Source of the DNA: Promicromonospora soli
Lineage (GTDB): Bacteria > Actinomycetota > Actinomycetes > Actinomycetales > Cellulomonadaceae
DNA: 64,000 nt
Direction of reading: 5' to 3'
Assembly (NCBI RefSeq): GCF_014653785.1
Contig: NZ_BNAS01000005.1
Coordinates: 394,211-458,210, forward strand
Within the stretch, counting starts at the first letter, position 1; each line of letters starts with the position of its first letter. Below are positions 28,140 through 37,122 of this stretch, piece by piece. A program made the position numbers and the translations under genes. The notes beneath the pieces are model-generated. The model was not told the origin of the DNA and did no database searches. It was given only the letters and a program-made list of their open reading frames with translations.

Positions 28140-28145
28140 ACCGTA
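28140..28145 (-). promoter_or_regulatory. -10 box for the MocR-type gene
   Basis: TACGGT on the minus strand, eight bases before the ATG, fits a leaderless or near-leaderless start. It lies in the 92-base divergent region shared with the aldo/keto reductase gene, where a TAGCGT (28165-28170) may be the opposing -10. Confidence 0.4.
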
Positions 28146-28223
28146 GCACCAGACCGATTCCTGCCTAGCGTGGTGATCGCCGGGCGGAGGCGCCCGGGAC
28201 ACGGCAGGCCGAAGGAGCAGACC

Positions 28224-29207
28224 ATGCAGTACCGCACGCTGGACAACGGGCACACCTCGTTCGAGGTGTCGACGCTGTGCCTGGGCACCATGTTCATGGG
28301 CACCCGGACCGACGAGGAGACGTCGTTCGCGATCCTGGACCGGTTCGTCGAGGCCGGGGGCACGTTCCTCGACACCGCCAACAACTACAACGCGTGGGTC
28401 GGAGGCTACGGCCGCGACTCCGAGGACGTGATCGGCCGCTGGCTCGCCTCGCGGGGCAACCGGGACGACCTACGGATCGCGACCAAGCTGGGAGCGGCGA
28501 AGAAGGACCCCGACCTGCCGCTGTCGAACACGCCGCCCACCAACTACCAGGGACTGGCCGCCTCGACGATCGACCGGGAGGCGCGCGAGAGCCTGCGCCA
28601 CCTCGGCGTCGACCACATCGACGTGCTGTACGGGCACGTCGACGACCTGGAGACGCCGCTCGAGGAGACGGTCGGCGCGTTCGGCAAGCTGGTCGACGAA
28701 GGGATCGTCGGGATCCCGGGCATCTCGAACGTCGCGCTCTGGCGGGTCGTCGAGGCGCGCGAGACCGCCGCACGGCTTGGGGTGGCGCCGTACGGCGCGG
28801 TGCAGCAGAGCTGCAGCTATGTGTACCCGCGGCCGCAGCCGATCCGGGCGAGCTGGGCCACGCCCGAGCTGCTCGACTACGCCCGGTCCACCGGCACCCC
28901 AGGCCGGCCGGGGCTCACCGTGATGGCGTACTCGCCGCTGCACCAAGGCGTGTACTCGCGGGATGACAAGGCGCTCCGCGACGGGTCGGACCACGCCGGG
29001 TCGCGAGAGCGGATCAGGGTGCTGCGCGCGGTCGCCGCCGAGATCGGGGCGACGCCGAACCAGGTAGCGCTCGCCTGGCTGCTGGGCGGCGAGGTGCCGG
29101 TGATCCCGGTGTTCGGGGCGAGCAGCGTGGCGCAGCTCGACGAGGCGCTCGGGGCGGCGGACCTGGTGCTGGACGACGAAGTGCGGGCACGCCTCGACGC
29201 GGCGTGA
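28224..29207 (+). CDS. Aldo/keto reductase
   Basis: A 327-residue NADPH-dependent oxidoreductase of the AKR superfamily (TIM barrel). The family motifs are visible: GTMFMGTRTDEE, FLDTANNYNAWVGGYGRDSE with the catalytic Asp/Tyr, the ATKLGAAKK Lys, HLGVDHIDVLYGHVDD with His, GISNV and the cofactor-binding IPVFGASSVAQL near the C-terminus. The start has GAAGGAGC upstream. The gene is divergent from the MocR-type regulator, probably its target. The substrate is unknown. Confidence 0.9.
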   Translation: MQYRTLDNGHTSFEVSTLCLGTMFMGTRTDEETSFAILDRFVEAGGTFLDTANNYNAWVGGYGRDSEDVIGRWLASRGNRDDLRIATKLGAAKKDPDLPLSNTPPTNYQGLAASTIDREARESLRHLGVDHIDVLYGHVDDLETPLEETVGAFGKLVDEGIVGIPGISNVALWRVVEARETAARLGVAPYGAVQQSCSYVYPRPQPIRASWATPELLDYARSTGTPGRPGLTVMAYSPLHQGVYSRDDKALRDGSDHAGSRERIRVLRAVAAEIGATPNQVALAWLLGGEVPVIPVFGASSVAQLDEALGAADLVLDDEVRARLDAA

Positions 29208-29216
29208 CCTTCTTGG

Positions 29217-29275
29217 TTGTGGGCGTGATCGTTGCGACTATGCGTCCGGTTTAGGCGCAACGATCGCGCCCACAA
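29217..29275. terminator. Strong bidirectional terminator (20-bp arms)
   Basis: TTGTGGGCGTGATCGTTGCG (29217-29236) pairs with its reverse complement at 29256-29275 with one mismatch, leaving a 19-base loop. It sits between the convergent aldo/keto reductase and nitroreductase genes, and A/T tracts flank both sides. Confidence 0.85.
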
Positions 29276-29284
29276 CAAAGGGGG

Positions 29285-29908
29285 TTACCAGCCGCCTCGG
29301 TGGATCACCTCGGCTTGGGGCTTGCGGGGGCGGCGGGTGGGTGAGCCCTTCGCGCCGCCGTCGGCCGGATGGCCGATCGCGACGACGCCGGTGATCTCGA
29401 ACTCGTCCGGGATGCCGAGCTCGGCGCGGACCGCCGCCACGTGCTCCGGCGGGACGCCGAAGAAGCACGCACCCAGTCCCTCGTCGACGGCGGTCTGCAG
29501 CATGAGCAGCGAAGCCATGCCGACGTCGATGTGCCAGAACGGGGCCGGCCAGCGGGCCTCGTCGAGGTCCGTCCAGCCCTTGTCCTTCTCCGCGTATCGC
29601 CGCAGGTACGCGGCCTTGGAGGCGAGCGCCAGCACGATCACCGGCGCGGTCCGCATCCCGGCGAGCCAGGCCGACATGTCACGCTCCGAGCGCTCCGCGG
29701 TCTGCGGCGTCGACGCCGCCCAGAACCGGTCCCGGTCCTCGGCGGTCTCCAGCACCACGAACGCCCAGCCCTGGCTGAACCCCGCGCTGGGGGCGCGGAC
29801 GGCGTTGCTGGTGATGCGGTCGACGGCCCTGGCGGCCACAGGCTCGTCGGAGAACTTGCGGTGCATCCGGCGCTTGCGGACGACGTCCTGGAATTCCATG
29901 GGGCTCAT
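29285..29908 (-). CDS. Nitroreductase family FMN-dependent oxidoreductase
   Basis: A 207-residue flavoprotein of the nitroreductase superfamily. RKRRMHRKFSDEPV binds the FMN phosphate, NAVRAPSAGFSQGWAFVV and the C-terminal DEGLGACFFGVPPEHVAAVRAELG segment are typical, and a Lys/Arg-rich tail follows. The reaction could be NAD(P)H-dependent reduction of nitro, quinone or F420-related substrates. The N-terminal ligase domain that would make it FbiB is absent. Start: ATG at 29908 (a second ATG follows at 29899). Confidence 0.85.
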   Translation of the reverse strand: MSPMEFQDVVRKRRMHRKFSDEPVAARAVDRITSNAVRAPSAGFSQGWAFVVLETAEDRDRFWAASTPQTAERSERDMSAWLAGMRTAPVIVLALASKAAYLRRYAEKDKGWTDLDEARWPAPFWHIDVGMASLLMLQTAVDEGLGACFFGVPPEHVAAVRAELGIPDEFEITGVVAIGHPADGGAKGSPTRRPRKPQAEVIHRGGW

Positions 29909-29973
29909 TGTCGACCTTCGGCGACCCACGAATCCCGTTGCCCGACGGCGGCGCGCCAGCCAGGCTGGAGGGC

Positions 29974-30306
29974 ATGACTCTCCAGGCGATCGAGCAGGCA
30001 GCGCTGCCGTACGGCAACTTCGAGGGGTACCTCCACGGCTCCCAGGTCTCCATCATCTTCGAGCGGGTGACGCAGGACGGCGTCGGGCCGCGACTGCACC
30101 GTCATCCCTATTCGGAGACGTTCGTGATCCGGTCCGGCCGGGCGCTCTTCACCGTGGGCGGCGAGGAGATCCAGGCGGTGGGCGGCCAGATCCTCGTGGT
30201 CGAGGCGATGGTGCCGCACAAGTTCAAGACCCTCGGCGCCGACCTCTACGAGGCGGTCCACATCCACGCGAACGACCGCTTCGAGACGGAGTGGCTGGAG
30301 GACTGA
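29974..30306 (+). CDS. Cupin domain protein
   Basis: A 110-residue single-cupin protein. The first cupin motif is in GPRLHRHPYSETFVIRSGRALF, with metal ligands H, H and E, and the second is around VVEAMVPHKFKTLG. Ligand and function cannot be assigned. The ATG at 29974 has CTGGAGGG close upstream. It converges on the serine hydrolase gene with a gap of only four bases. Confidence 0.82.
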   Translation: MTLQAIEQAALPYGNFEGYLHGSQVSIIFERVTQDGVGPRLHRHPYSETFVIRSGRALFTVGGEEIQAVGGQILVVEAMVPHKFKTLGADLYEAVHIHANDRFETEWLED

Positions 30307-30310
30307 GCCG

Positions 30311-31612
30311 TCAGCAGGTGGCCTGCAGCATCGCGACCAGCACCGCGCTCGGGTCGTACAGCGGCTCGTCGGTGTACCACGGGTAGGCGATGTCCCGGCC
30401 GGTGATGCCGATGGAAAGCTGCCGCTCGCCGTCGGGCGACGCCAGGTTGATCGAGATGGTGCCGTACGAGCCGCCGTCGTGCCCGTAGAGCCAGCCGCCG
30501 GGGACGCACGGGTCCGGGACGCGGTAGACGCCGAGGCCGTAGTCCGGGAACGCCTCCTGGCCCACGGTGCGGGGCTCGAGGATGTCCGCGGTGGTCGCCG
30601 GACCGACGAGGCGGTTCGTCACCAGCGCCTCGGTGAAGTCCGCGAGGTCCTCGGTGGTGCTGGTGACCGCGCCCGCGGCGTCGAACAGGCTCGGGTCCCA
30701 GTGGTCGAGGTCGTACCAGCCGGCCCCCTCCGGACCCGTGTACGCCGACTCGTGGAGGAACGGCCCGTACACGCCGGGGTCGTCTGGGTAGGCGCTCTGC
30801 CACATTCCCGCCGGGGCGAACACCCGAGACTGCATCAGGGCCTCGACGCTGCGCCCGGTGACCTCCTCAAGCATCATCCCGAGCACCACGTAGCCCGCGT
30901 TCGAGTAGGAGAACCCGGCCCCCGGCTCGTTCACCCACGGCGCGGCCTGGAGCGCCTCGATGTGGTCGGCCGCCGTGACCTCCTGGCCCATCACCGCGAA
31001 GACCTCGTCCACCGACGTCGGGTCGGTCACCCGCGAGGCGAGGATCCAGTCGGTGGCGGTCGGCGCGCCCGACCGGTGGCTCAGCAGCTGCTCGATCGTC
31101 ACACCGGCCGGCATGACGCCGGGCAGCACGTCCTCCACCGGGGTGTCGAGCGTCCAGGTGCCCTTCTCGACCTCCTGCATCACCAGCGTCGCTATCATCG
31201 GCTTGGTGTTGCTCGCGACGCGGAACCGGTCGCGCGGCCGGGCGGGTGCGTCGCCCGTGCGCTCCCGGGTCCCGGCGGCACCGCTCCAGGTGTCCGACGC
31301 CGTCTCGACGCGCGCCGTCACCGCGACCGCGCCGTCCGCCACGAGGGCGTCCAGGGCGGCGTCGAGCTCGGCGTCGGCCGGCGCCTGCTGACCCTGCGCG
31401 AGCGCCCGGCTCCTGGCGACGTCGCGCCGCGCCTCACGAGCGGCGTCGGCCACCGCTTCGGACACGGTGGGCGGAACGTCGGCGGCGGTGGTGGACGGCG
31501 TCGGCCGGTCGGCGGTGCTCACGGCGTGCGCGGAGCCAGCGGCTACCAGCGGCGCCGCGAGCGCCAGGGTCGCGCTCAGGGCGAGCGCCGCTCGGCGGGT
31601 CGAACGATCCAT
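30311..31612 (-). CDS. Exported serine hydrolase (beta-lactamase class C/PBP-like)
   Basis: A 433-residue secreted serine hydrolase. The signal peptide (residues about 1-30, ALSATLALAAPLVAAGSAHA) precedes a 90-residue Ala-rich region and then the catalytic domain. It has the SxxK motif in ASNTKPMIATLV, the YxN in YSNAGYVVLG, and the HDGGSYG triad position replacing KTG. Such enzymes include DD-peptidases, esterases and class C beta-lactamases; the substrate is not predictable. Its promoter lies in the 111 bases to the right, shared by no other gene. Confidence 0.87.
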   Translation of the reverse strand: MDRSTRRAALALSATLALAAPLVAAGSAHAVSTADRPTPSTTAADVPPTVSEAVADAAREARRDVARSRALAQGQQAPADAELDAALDALVADGAVAVTARVETASDTWSGAAGTRERTGDAPARPRDRFRVASNTKPMIATLVMQEVEKGTWTLDTPVEDVLPGVMPAGVTIEQLLSHRSGAPTATDWILASRVTDPTSVDEVFAVMGQEVTAADHIEALQAAPWVNEPGAGFSYSNAGYVVLGMMLEEVTGRSVEALMQSRVFAPAGMWQSAYPDDPGVYGPFLHESAYTGPEGAGWYDLDHWDPSLFDAAGAVTSTTEDLADFTEALVTNRLVGPATTADILEPRTVGQEAFPDYGLGVYRVPDPCVPGGWLYGHDGGSYGTISINLASPDGERQLSIGITGRDIAYPWYTDEPLYDPSAVLVAMLQATC

Positions 31613-31723
31613 GGGAGTCTCCTTCGTCTCGGCTGTGCTCCCATCCTCACGACGGACGCCCGCCGGCGGATCACCCGCCCGGTGGATATGGCTCCGACCT
31701 GCGGCGGAGTTGCCGATACTCCC

Positions 31724-34700
31724 CTACAGCCGGTCCGCTATCACCTCGAGCAGGGACTTGCCCTCGACGCCCGCGAGGTCCAGCGCCTGGGTGCGGCAGG
31801 AGAAGCCGTCGGCCAGGTAGGTCGTCCCGGGGGCGGCGTCCCGCAGCGCGGGCAGCAGCGCGTTCTCCGCGACCGCCACCGACGTCTCGTAGTGCCCCTT
31901 CTGCATGCCGAAGTTGCCGGCCAGGCCGCAGCAGCCCGCCAGTACCTCGACCTTCGCACCGCCCTTCTCGAGCAGCGCCTGGTCCGCCTGGTAGCCCATC
32001 ACGGAGTGCTGGTGGCAGTGCGGCTGCACCACGGCCGTGAGGTCGGCGAGGGAGGGCATCTCCCACTCGTCCGGGGTGTCCGACGAGGTCAGCAGCTCGG
32101 CCGCCGTCCGCGTCATGCGGGCCACGGCGTGCGCGCGCGGGTCGTCGGGGAACAGGTCGAGCAGGTCCGAGCGCAGCACCGCCGTGCAGGACGGCTCCAG
32201 CCCCATGATCGGGATCCCGTTCACCGCGTACGGCCCGAGCACCTCGAGCAGCTTCAGCAGACGACGCCGGGCGCCGTCGAGCTGACCCGTCGAGATCCAG
32301 GTGAGGCCGCAGCAGGCCTGCTCGTCCGGGACGATCACGGAGTACCCGGCCCTGGTCAGCACCTTCAGCGCCGCCTGCGGGACCGTGGGCGCGAGCGCGT
32401 CGCTGAACGAGTCGGTCCAGAGCACCACCTTCGGCTTGGTCGCGAGCCGGGCCGCCGTAGCGCCCTCGCGCCCGGGCACCCCCAGCCCCTCCTCCGACAC
32501 CACGGGCAGCCCGGGGACGCCGTGCGTCGCGCCGCCGCGCGCCCACCAGTGCCGGAACGGGATGTCCGCGAACTTCGGCATCGACCGGCGGGTGTCCATG
32601 CCGCCCGCCCACAGCACCGCCTTGCCGATCAGATCCACGCCCAGCAGCCGGTTGACCAGCCCCGGCACGTGCCCGGCCAGGCGGGCCCAGCGGGGCAGCC
32701 AGCCCAGGGCGTAGTGGTCGACGGGCCGCAGCTTGCCGCGGTAGGTCCGGTACAGGACCTCCGACTTGTACTGCGCCATGTCGACGCCCGCCGGGCAGTC
32801 GCTCGAGCACGCCTTGCACGACAGGCACAGGTCCAGCGACTCCCGCACCTCTGGCGCCTCGAGGCCGCCGACAAGGGTCCCGTTCACCGCCTCCTGCAGC
32901 ACGCGGGCGCGCCCGCGCGTCACGTCCTTCTCGTCCTTCGTCGCCTGGTAGCTGGGGCACATGAAGCCGCCCGACGCCGAGGTGTCCGCCCGGCACTTGC
33001 CGACGCCCACGCAGCGGTGCACGGCGGTGGTCAGGTCGTTGTGGTCGTGCGCGAACGAGAACCCCTCGTACCCGGTCTTGCGCCGGACGCCGTGCGCGGA
33101 GCCCTTCCCGGCCATCGGCAGCTTGGTGCGCACCGGTGCCGCGGCCGGCCGGCGCAGGTCGACGTCGACCGCCCGCGGCCGCACGACGACGCCCGGGTTG
33201 AGCAGGTCCTTCGGGTCGAACAGAGCCTTGAACCGCTCCAGCAGCGCTATCGCCTCGGAGGAGTAGATGAGCGGCAGCAGCTCGGACCGGGCACGGCCGT
33301 CACCGTGCTCGCCGGACAGCGACCCGCCGTAGCGGGCCACGAGCTCCGCCGCCTCGAACATGAACGTGCGCAGCACCGACCCCGACGTCTCCAGCGGGAT
33401 GTCGATCCGCAGGTGCACGCAGCCGTCGCCGAAGTGACCGTAGGGCAGGCCGTCCACGCCGTAGCGGTCCATGAGCGCCTGCAGGTCACGCAGGTACGAC
33501 CCCAGCTTTTCGGGCGGCACGGCGGAGTCCTCCCAGCCGGGCCAGGCCTGCTCCCCGGCGGGCGTGCGGCCGGCCAGGCCGGCGCCGTCGGCCCGGATCT
33601 GCCACATCTTCGTCGCGTCGGGGCCGGCGGGCAGCACCACGGAGTCCAGCGCCGTCGACGCCGCCACTATCGCGTCCGCGCGGCCCAGGGCCTCGGCCTG
33701 CGACGAGCCGCCGACCTCGATCATCAGCCAGCCGGTGACGCCCTCGACGCCGGCCCCGGGCAGCGGCGGGACCGAGCTTTCGCCCTTGGCGCGCCGCACG
33801 ACGTCGACCAGCCGGGCGTCGAGACCCTCGATGGCGAGGGGCTTGTGGTCCAGGAGGCGGGGGACGTCGTCGGCGGCCGTGGCCATGTCGGGGTAGCCGA
33901 GGACCACCAGCGTGGGCGCGCCCGGCGTCTCCACCAGGTTGAGCTCCGCCTCCAGGACCGTGACCAGCGTGCCCTCCGTGCCGACGAGGGCGCGGGCGAG
34001 GTTCGAGCCGTTCTCGGGCAGCAGGTGCTCCAGCGAGTAGCCCGACACCTGCCGGCCGAACCGGCCGAACTCCGTACGGATCAGCGCGAGGTTGTCCCGG
34101 ACGAGCTCCTTGAGACCGGGGACGGATCGGAACTCGGGGTCGCCGGAACCCGCGGTGAACCGCCGCCCGGCGCCGTCGATCACGTCGAGCGAGACCACGT
34201 TGTCGGCGGTGCGCCCGTACGCGACGGCGTGCGGGCCGCACGCGTTGTTGCCGATCATGCCGCCGAGCGTCGCGCGGTTCTGCGTGCTGGGGTCGGGGCC
34301 GAAGCGCAGGCCGTGCGCCTTGGCCTGCGCCTGGAGGGTGGACATGATCGTGCCCGGCTGGACGCGGGCCGTGCGCCGTTCCGGGTCGATGCTCAGCACC
34401 CGGTTGAGGTTCCGGCCCAGGTCGAGCACGACGCCCGGGCCCACCGAGTTGCCCGCGACCGACGTGCCCGCGCCGCGCGCCGTGATCGGGATCTCGAGCT
34501 CGCGCAGCACCCCGAGCGCCGCGACGACGTCGTCGGTGGTCTCCGGGAACAGCACGCCCTCGGGGACCACCCGGTAGTTGGACGCGTCCGTGGAGTACTC
34601 GGCGCGGCGGCGCGTGCTGGTGTCGACGTCGCAGCCGACCACGGTGCGCAGCGCGTCGGCGACCGCCTCGCGCGCGGCCTCGGCGGCGTGGTCCGCCTCC

Positions 34701-34858
34701 CGGCGCGCGGCCTTGCGCCGCTCCTCGCTCTCGGCGCGGCGGCGTTCCGCCTCCTCGGCGGCCCGGGCCTCGGCCTCTTCCCGCGCGATGCGGGCAGCCT
34801 CGGCGGCGTCGGCGGTGTGGCCCTCGGAGCCGTGCGCAACACGGTCGTAGTCGTTCAT
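31724..34858 (-). CDS. FAD-linked oxidase fused to Fe-S (CCG) domain, D-lactate/glycolate-type dehydrogenase
   Basis: A 1044-residue fusion enzyme. N-terminal residues about 10-70 are a highly charged Ala/Glu/Arg helix, probably a coiled coil and not part of the usual family. A vanillyl-alcohol-oxidase type FAD-binding domain follows (ITARGAGTSVAGNSVGPGVVLDLG, IGNNACGPHA, GTEGTLVTV), then the FAD-oxidase C domain, a 4Fe-4S ferredoxin part (CVGVGKCRADTSASGGFMCP, DLCLSCKACSSDCPAGVD) and a C-terminal CCG domain (ACCGLTW, LEPSC, HCHQH, GCCGLAGNFG). The build is that of GlcD-GlcF or Dld-type membrane-associated dehydrogenases that pass electrons to quinone. The substrate is inference. The ATG at 34858 is chosen; in-frame starts exist further upstream. 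Confidence 0.9.
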   Translation of the reverse strand: MNDYDRVAHGSEGHTADAAEAARIAREEAEARAAEEAERRRAESEERRKAARREADHAAEAAREAVADALRTVVGCDVDTSTRRRAEYSTDASNYRVVPEGVLFPETTDDVVAALGVLRELEIPITARGAGTSVAGNSVGPGVVLDLGRNLNRVLSIDPERRTARVQPGTIMSTLQAQAKAHGLRFGPDPSTQNRATLGGMIGNNACGPHAVAYGRTADNVVSLDVIDGAGRRFTAGSGDPEFRSVPGLKELVRDNLALIRTEFGRFGRQVSGYSLEHLLPENGSNLARALVGTEGTLVTVLEAELNLVETPGAPTLVVLGYPDMATAADDVPRLLDHKPLAIEGLDARLVDVVRRAKGESSVPPLPGAGVEGVTGWLMIEVGGSSQAEALGRADAIVAASTALDSVVLPAGPDATKMWQIRADGAGLAGRTPAGEQAWPGWEDSAVPPEKLGSYLRDLQALMDRYGVDGLPYGHFGDGCVHLRIDIPLETSGSVLRTFMFEAAELVARYGGSLSGEHGDGRARSELLPLIYSSEAIALLERFKALFDPKDLLNPGVVVRPRAVDVDLRRPAAAPVRTKLPMAGKGSAHGVRRKTGYEGFSFAHDHNDLTTAVHRCVGVGKCRADTSASGGFMCPSYQATKDEKDVTRGRARVLQEAVNGTLVGGLEAPEVRESLDLCLSCKACSSDCPAGVDMAQYKSEVLYRTYRGKLRPVDHYALGWLPRWARLAGHVPGLVNRLLGVDLIGKAVLWAGGMDTRRSMPKFADIPFRHWWARGGATHGVPGLPVVSEEGLGVPGREGATAARLATKPKVVLWTDSFSDALAPTVPQAALKVLTRAGYSVIVPDEQACCGLTWISTGQLDGARRRLLKLLEVLGPYAVNGIPIMGLEPSCTAVLRSDLLDLFPDDPRAHAVARMTRTAAELLTSSDTPDEWEMPSLADLTAVVQPHCHQHSVMGYQADQALLEKGGAKVEVLAGCCGLAGNFGMQKGHYETSVAVAENALLPALRDAAPGTTYLADGFSCRTQALDLAGVEGKSLLEVIADRL

Positions 34859-34968
34859 GCCGTTCCGGGATCGGGCGTCGTTGGTCTGCGATGGCACCTC
34901 GCGATTCTCGCACCACGAGGCGGCAGACCGCGCCAGATGTTCACGCAAGGTACCGGCGCCCCGCCGGC

Positions 34969-35007
34969 CGAGCGGGTGGAGAACTGTGGTCTCGACCCGC
35001 TCGACCA
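34969..35007. repeat. Inverted repeat carrying a copy of the dispersed CTCGAC element
   Basis: CGAGCGGGT (34969-34977) pairs with ACCCGCTCG (34995-35003). The right part GGTCTCGACCCGCTCGACCA (34988-35007) matches the dispersed repeat seen downstream of the chitinase gene and inside tilS. It lies between the OsmC gene and the oxidase gene on the minus strand and may terminate the OsmC transcript. Confidence 0.5.
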
Positions 35008-35036
35008 GCGAGAAAGCTCGGCCGGCGAAGCGGCGA

Positions 35037-35480
35037 TCAGCCCTCGAAGGTGACGTCCACCGTGATCTGGTCGACGCCGGTCAGCGCCTTCGAGATCGGG
35101 CAGCCGGCCTTGGCGGCCTCGGCAGCGGCCTTGAAGCCCGCCTCGTCGATGCCGCTCGCGTACCCGCGCACCGTCAGTGCGCTCTTGGTGACGCGGACAC
35201 CGCCTGCGGGGTCCGGGCCGAGCGTCACGTCGGCCGTGACCTCGAGCTGCTCCGGCGTGCCACCGGCCTGGCCCAGCTCGTTGGTGAACGCCATCGTGAA
35301 GCACGACGAGTGCGCCGCCGCGAGGAGCTCCTCGGGGCTGGTGACGCCCGCGGCCTCGTCGGCGATGCGAGACGGCCAGGACACGTCGAACGTCCCTACG
35401 CCCGACGACGACATCTCGACCTGGCCCGACCCCTCCAGGAAGGTGCCGTTCCAGGCGGTGCGGGCGGTGCGTACTGCCAT
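35037..35480 (-). CDS. OsmC family peroxiredoxin-like protein
   Basis: A 147-residue OsmC/Ohr-fold protein. One thiol is in LLAAAHSSCFTMAFTNELG and the second in EAAKAGCPISKAL, which are the two redox-active cysteines of the family that reduce organic hydroperoxides. The sequence order fits OsmC rather than Ohr. A ribosome binding site AAGGAG is present upstream of the ATG. It is transcribed towards the large oxidase but separated by an inverted repeat. Confidence 0.9.
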   Translation of the reverse strand: MAVRTARTAWNGTFLEGSGQVEMSSSGVGTFDVSWPSRIADEAAGVTSPEELLAAAHSSCFTMAFTNELGQAGGTPEQLEVTADVTLGPDPAGGVRVTKSALTVRGYASGIDEAGFKAAAEAAKAGCPISKALTGVDQITVDVTFEG

Positions 35481-35560
35481 GGTGCTCTCCTTGTGACTCG
35501 GATGATCCCTGCCTGCCCGACCCTATGCCGCCCGCCGGGCAGTCGCGTCACGTCCACGCG

Positions 35561-36445
35561 TCACGGGGCGAAGTCGAGCAGCTCCTCGCCCACCGCCATG
35601 ACGGTCCAGCTGTTGCCCTTGTCGTCCACGAGGTGGTAGGCGGGGACGAGCAGCTCCGTGTCGTCGGCCAGGCTGTAGCGCACCTCAGTGAGGCTCGCCG
35701 AGACGATGGTCACGTCCGCCACTGGCCACGCGATCGGACCGCCCGGCACCGGCGCTTCCGCCGTGGGCCGAGCCTGTTCGGCCTCCTGCGGTGCCGGTCG
35801 GGACCCCAGCACCGAACCGGCGAACCGTGGGTCGCCCAGGCGCTCGACGGCCTCCACCTCGCTCACGACCGGGTACGCGCCAAGGCTCTCGCTCCCGCCC
35901 GCCCCGGCGGAGCGCACCTCCGCCGTCCGCGGCGTGTCCGACAGCCCGGCGCCCGCGTGGAACACGAGCCCCGCTCCCGCGGGCAGGTCGCCGCCCGCTT
36001 CGAGCGGCTCCGCGGCCTCGGCATCCGCTTCCGGCAGTCCCATGGTCGACGGCTCGGCGTTGTCCGCGGACTCGGCGCCGCCGCTGTCCTCGACGTCCGC
36101 CGCCATGGAACCGGCCCCCGCACCCGACTCCCCGGCCACGTAGCCGCCACCGCCCGCCGCCACGATCCCCGCCACGGCGGCCGCGACCAGCCACGGCGCC
36201 CGACGCCGGTGCCGCCGCACCGCCAGCTCGTCCGCCTGCCCGGGTCCGGCGGGCTCGCGCCCCTCCGGGCCGGCCTGCTCCGACGGTGCCCGCACCTCCG
36301 CCAGCGGCCGGGTTCCCGACCCGGCGATCAGCGCATCGACCTTGGCCCGGAGGACGCCCTCGACCGGATCGGGCGCACGCTTGGCAGGGTCCGCCGCCAC
36401 CAGGCGGTCGAACGCCGGGTCCCCCAGTCGCTCGTGCTCGTTCAT
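35561..36445 (-). CDS. Putative anti-sigma factor, membrane protein
   Basis: A 294-residue protein encoded directly behind an ECF sigma factor gene, 55 bases apart on the same strand. The N-terminal cytoplasmic part of about 95 residues lacks the HxxxCxxC zinc motif of ZAS anti-sigma factors. A single membrane helix (WLVAAAVAGIVAAGGGGYVAG) follows, then an Ala/Glu/Gly-rich extracellular region. A C-terminal domain (about residues 220-294) contains VRYSLADDTELLVPAYHLVDDKGN. Anti-sigma function is inferred from position and topology only. Confidence 0.65.
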   Translation of the reverse strand: MNEHERLGDPAFDRLVAADPAKRAPDPVEGVLRAKVDALIAGSGTRPLAEVRAPSEQAGPEGREPAGPGQADELAVRRHRRRAPWLVAAAVAGIVAAGGGGYVAGESGAGAGSMAADVEDSGGAESADNAEPSTMGLPEADAEAAEPLEAGGDLPAGAGLVFHAGAGLSDTPRTAEVRSAGAGGSESLGAYPVVSEVEAVERLGDPRFAGSVLGSRPAPQEAEQARPTAEAPVPGGPIAWPVADVTIVSASLTEVRYSLADDTELLVPAYHLVDDKGNSWTVMAVGEELLDFAP

Positions 36446-36500
36446 CGCTGTCCCTCCGTGCCGTGCGCCGCCGCACGGCGCGCACACCCTCTACATGTGC

Positions 36501-37055
36501 TCATGCGTCCACCGCTTGCTCGTGCGCGTCCCACGCGTCGCGGAGCCGGGCGCGGGCGCGGGACAGGGCCGCGTCAGCCCCGCCGCGGGAGACGCCGAGC
36601 ACCACCGCGAGATCGTCGCCCGACAGCCCGTCCCAGGCGACGAGCAGGAGGATCCGCCGGTCGCGCGGGGACAGCCGGGACAGGACCCGGCGCACGGCGT
36701 CGTCGTCGACGGCGAGCGTCGCGGGGTCCACGTCGTCCGGCTCGTCCGGGACGACCGCGACGGGCAGTGCCCGCATCTTGCGCCGGTGGTTCGCCAGCAC
36801 ATAGCCGGCGGTGCGGTACATCCAGGGCAGCTCGGCCCCGTCAGGCACGTCGTCGCGCCGCCGCCAGGCCGTCGCGAGCACCTCGGCGGCGAGGTCCTCG
36901 GCGTCGGAGGTGCGGCCGCCGTCGGGCAGCCGACGGACGAAGTACGAGTAGAGGGCGCGCGAGTGCGCGTCGAAGAGCGCGCTGAACCAGGCCTCGTCGT
37001 GCGGGGGCCGGTCGTGCGGCGGCTCGTCCTTGGGGGCGCCGGGTCTGTCGTCCAC
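36501..37055 (-). CDS. ECF-type RNA polymerase sigma factor
   Basis: A sigma-70 family extracytoplasmic-function factor of about 184 residues. Region 2 covers FSALFDAHSRALYSYFVRRLPDG and AEDLAAEVLATAWRRRDDVPDGAELPWMYRTAGYVLANHRR. Region 4 has LSPRDRRILLLVAWDGLSGDDLAVVLGVSRGGADAALSRARARLRDAW. It is followed by the putative anti-sigma gene. A GTG at 37055 is chosen; a second GTG at 37091 would add 12 residues and reach into the repeat-rich region, and neither has a clear ribosome binding site. Confidence 0.88.
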   Translation of the reverse strand: MDDRPGAPKDEPPHDRPPHDEAWFSALFDAHSRALYSYFVRRLPDGGRTSDAEDLAAEVLATAWRRRDDVPDGAELPWMYRTAGYVLANHRRKMRALPVAVVPDEPDDVDPATLAVDDDAVRRVLSRLSPRDRRILLLVAWDGLSGDDLAVVLGVSRGGADAALSRARARLRDAWDAHEQAVDA

Positions 37056-37122
37056 GACCCCACTCTGTCGTGATTGCCTGGTTCCTTGCACGTCGAGCTC
37101 GCCGAGGTTGACCGCCTGTGCA

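Noticed and set aside
29285..29908. F420 gamma-glutamyl ligase FbiB near cofD-cofC
   Set aside because: Only the nitroreductase-like part is present and it is not adjacent to cofC; the ligase domain is missing.
30479..35053. 1524-codon plus-strand open frame
   Set aside because: Fully antisense to the serine hydrolase and the FAD/Fe-S oxidase, both with clear motifs; the translation has none.
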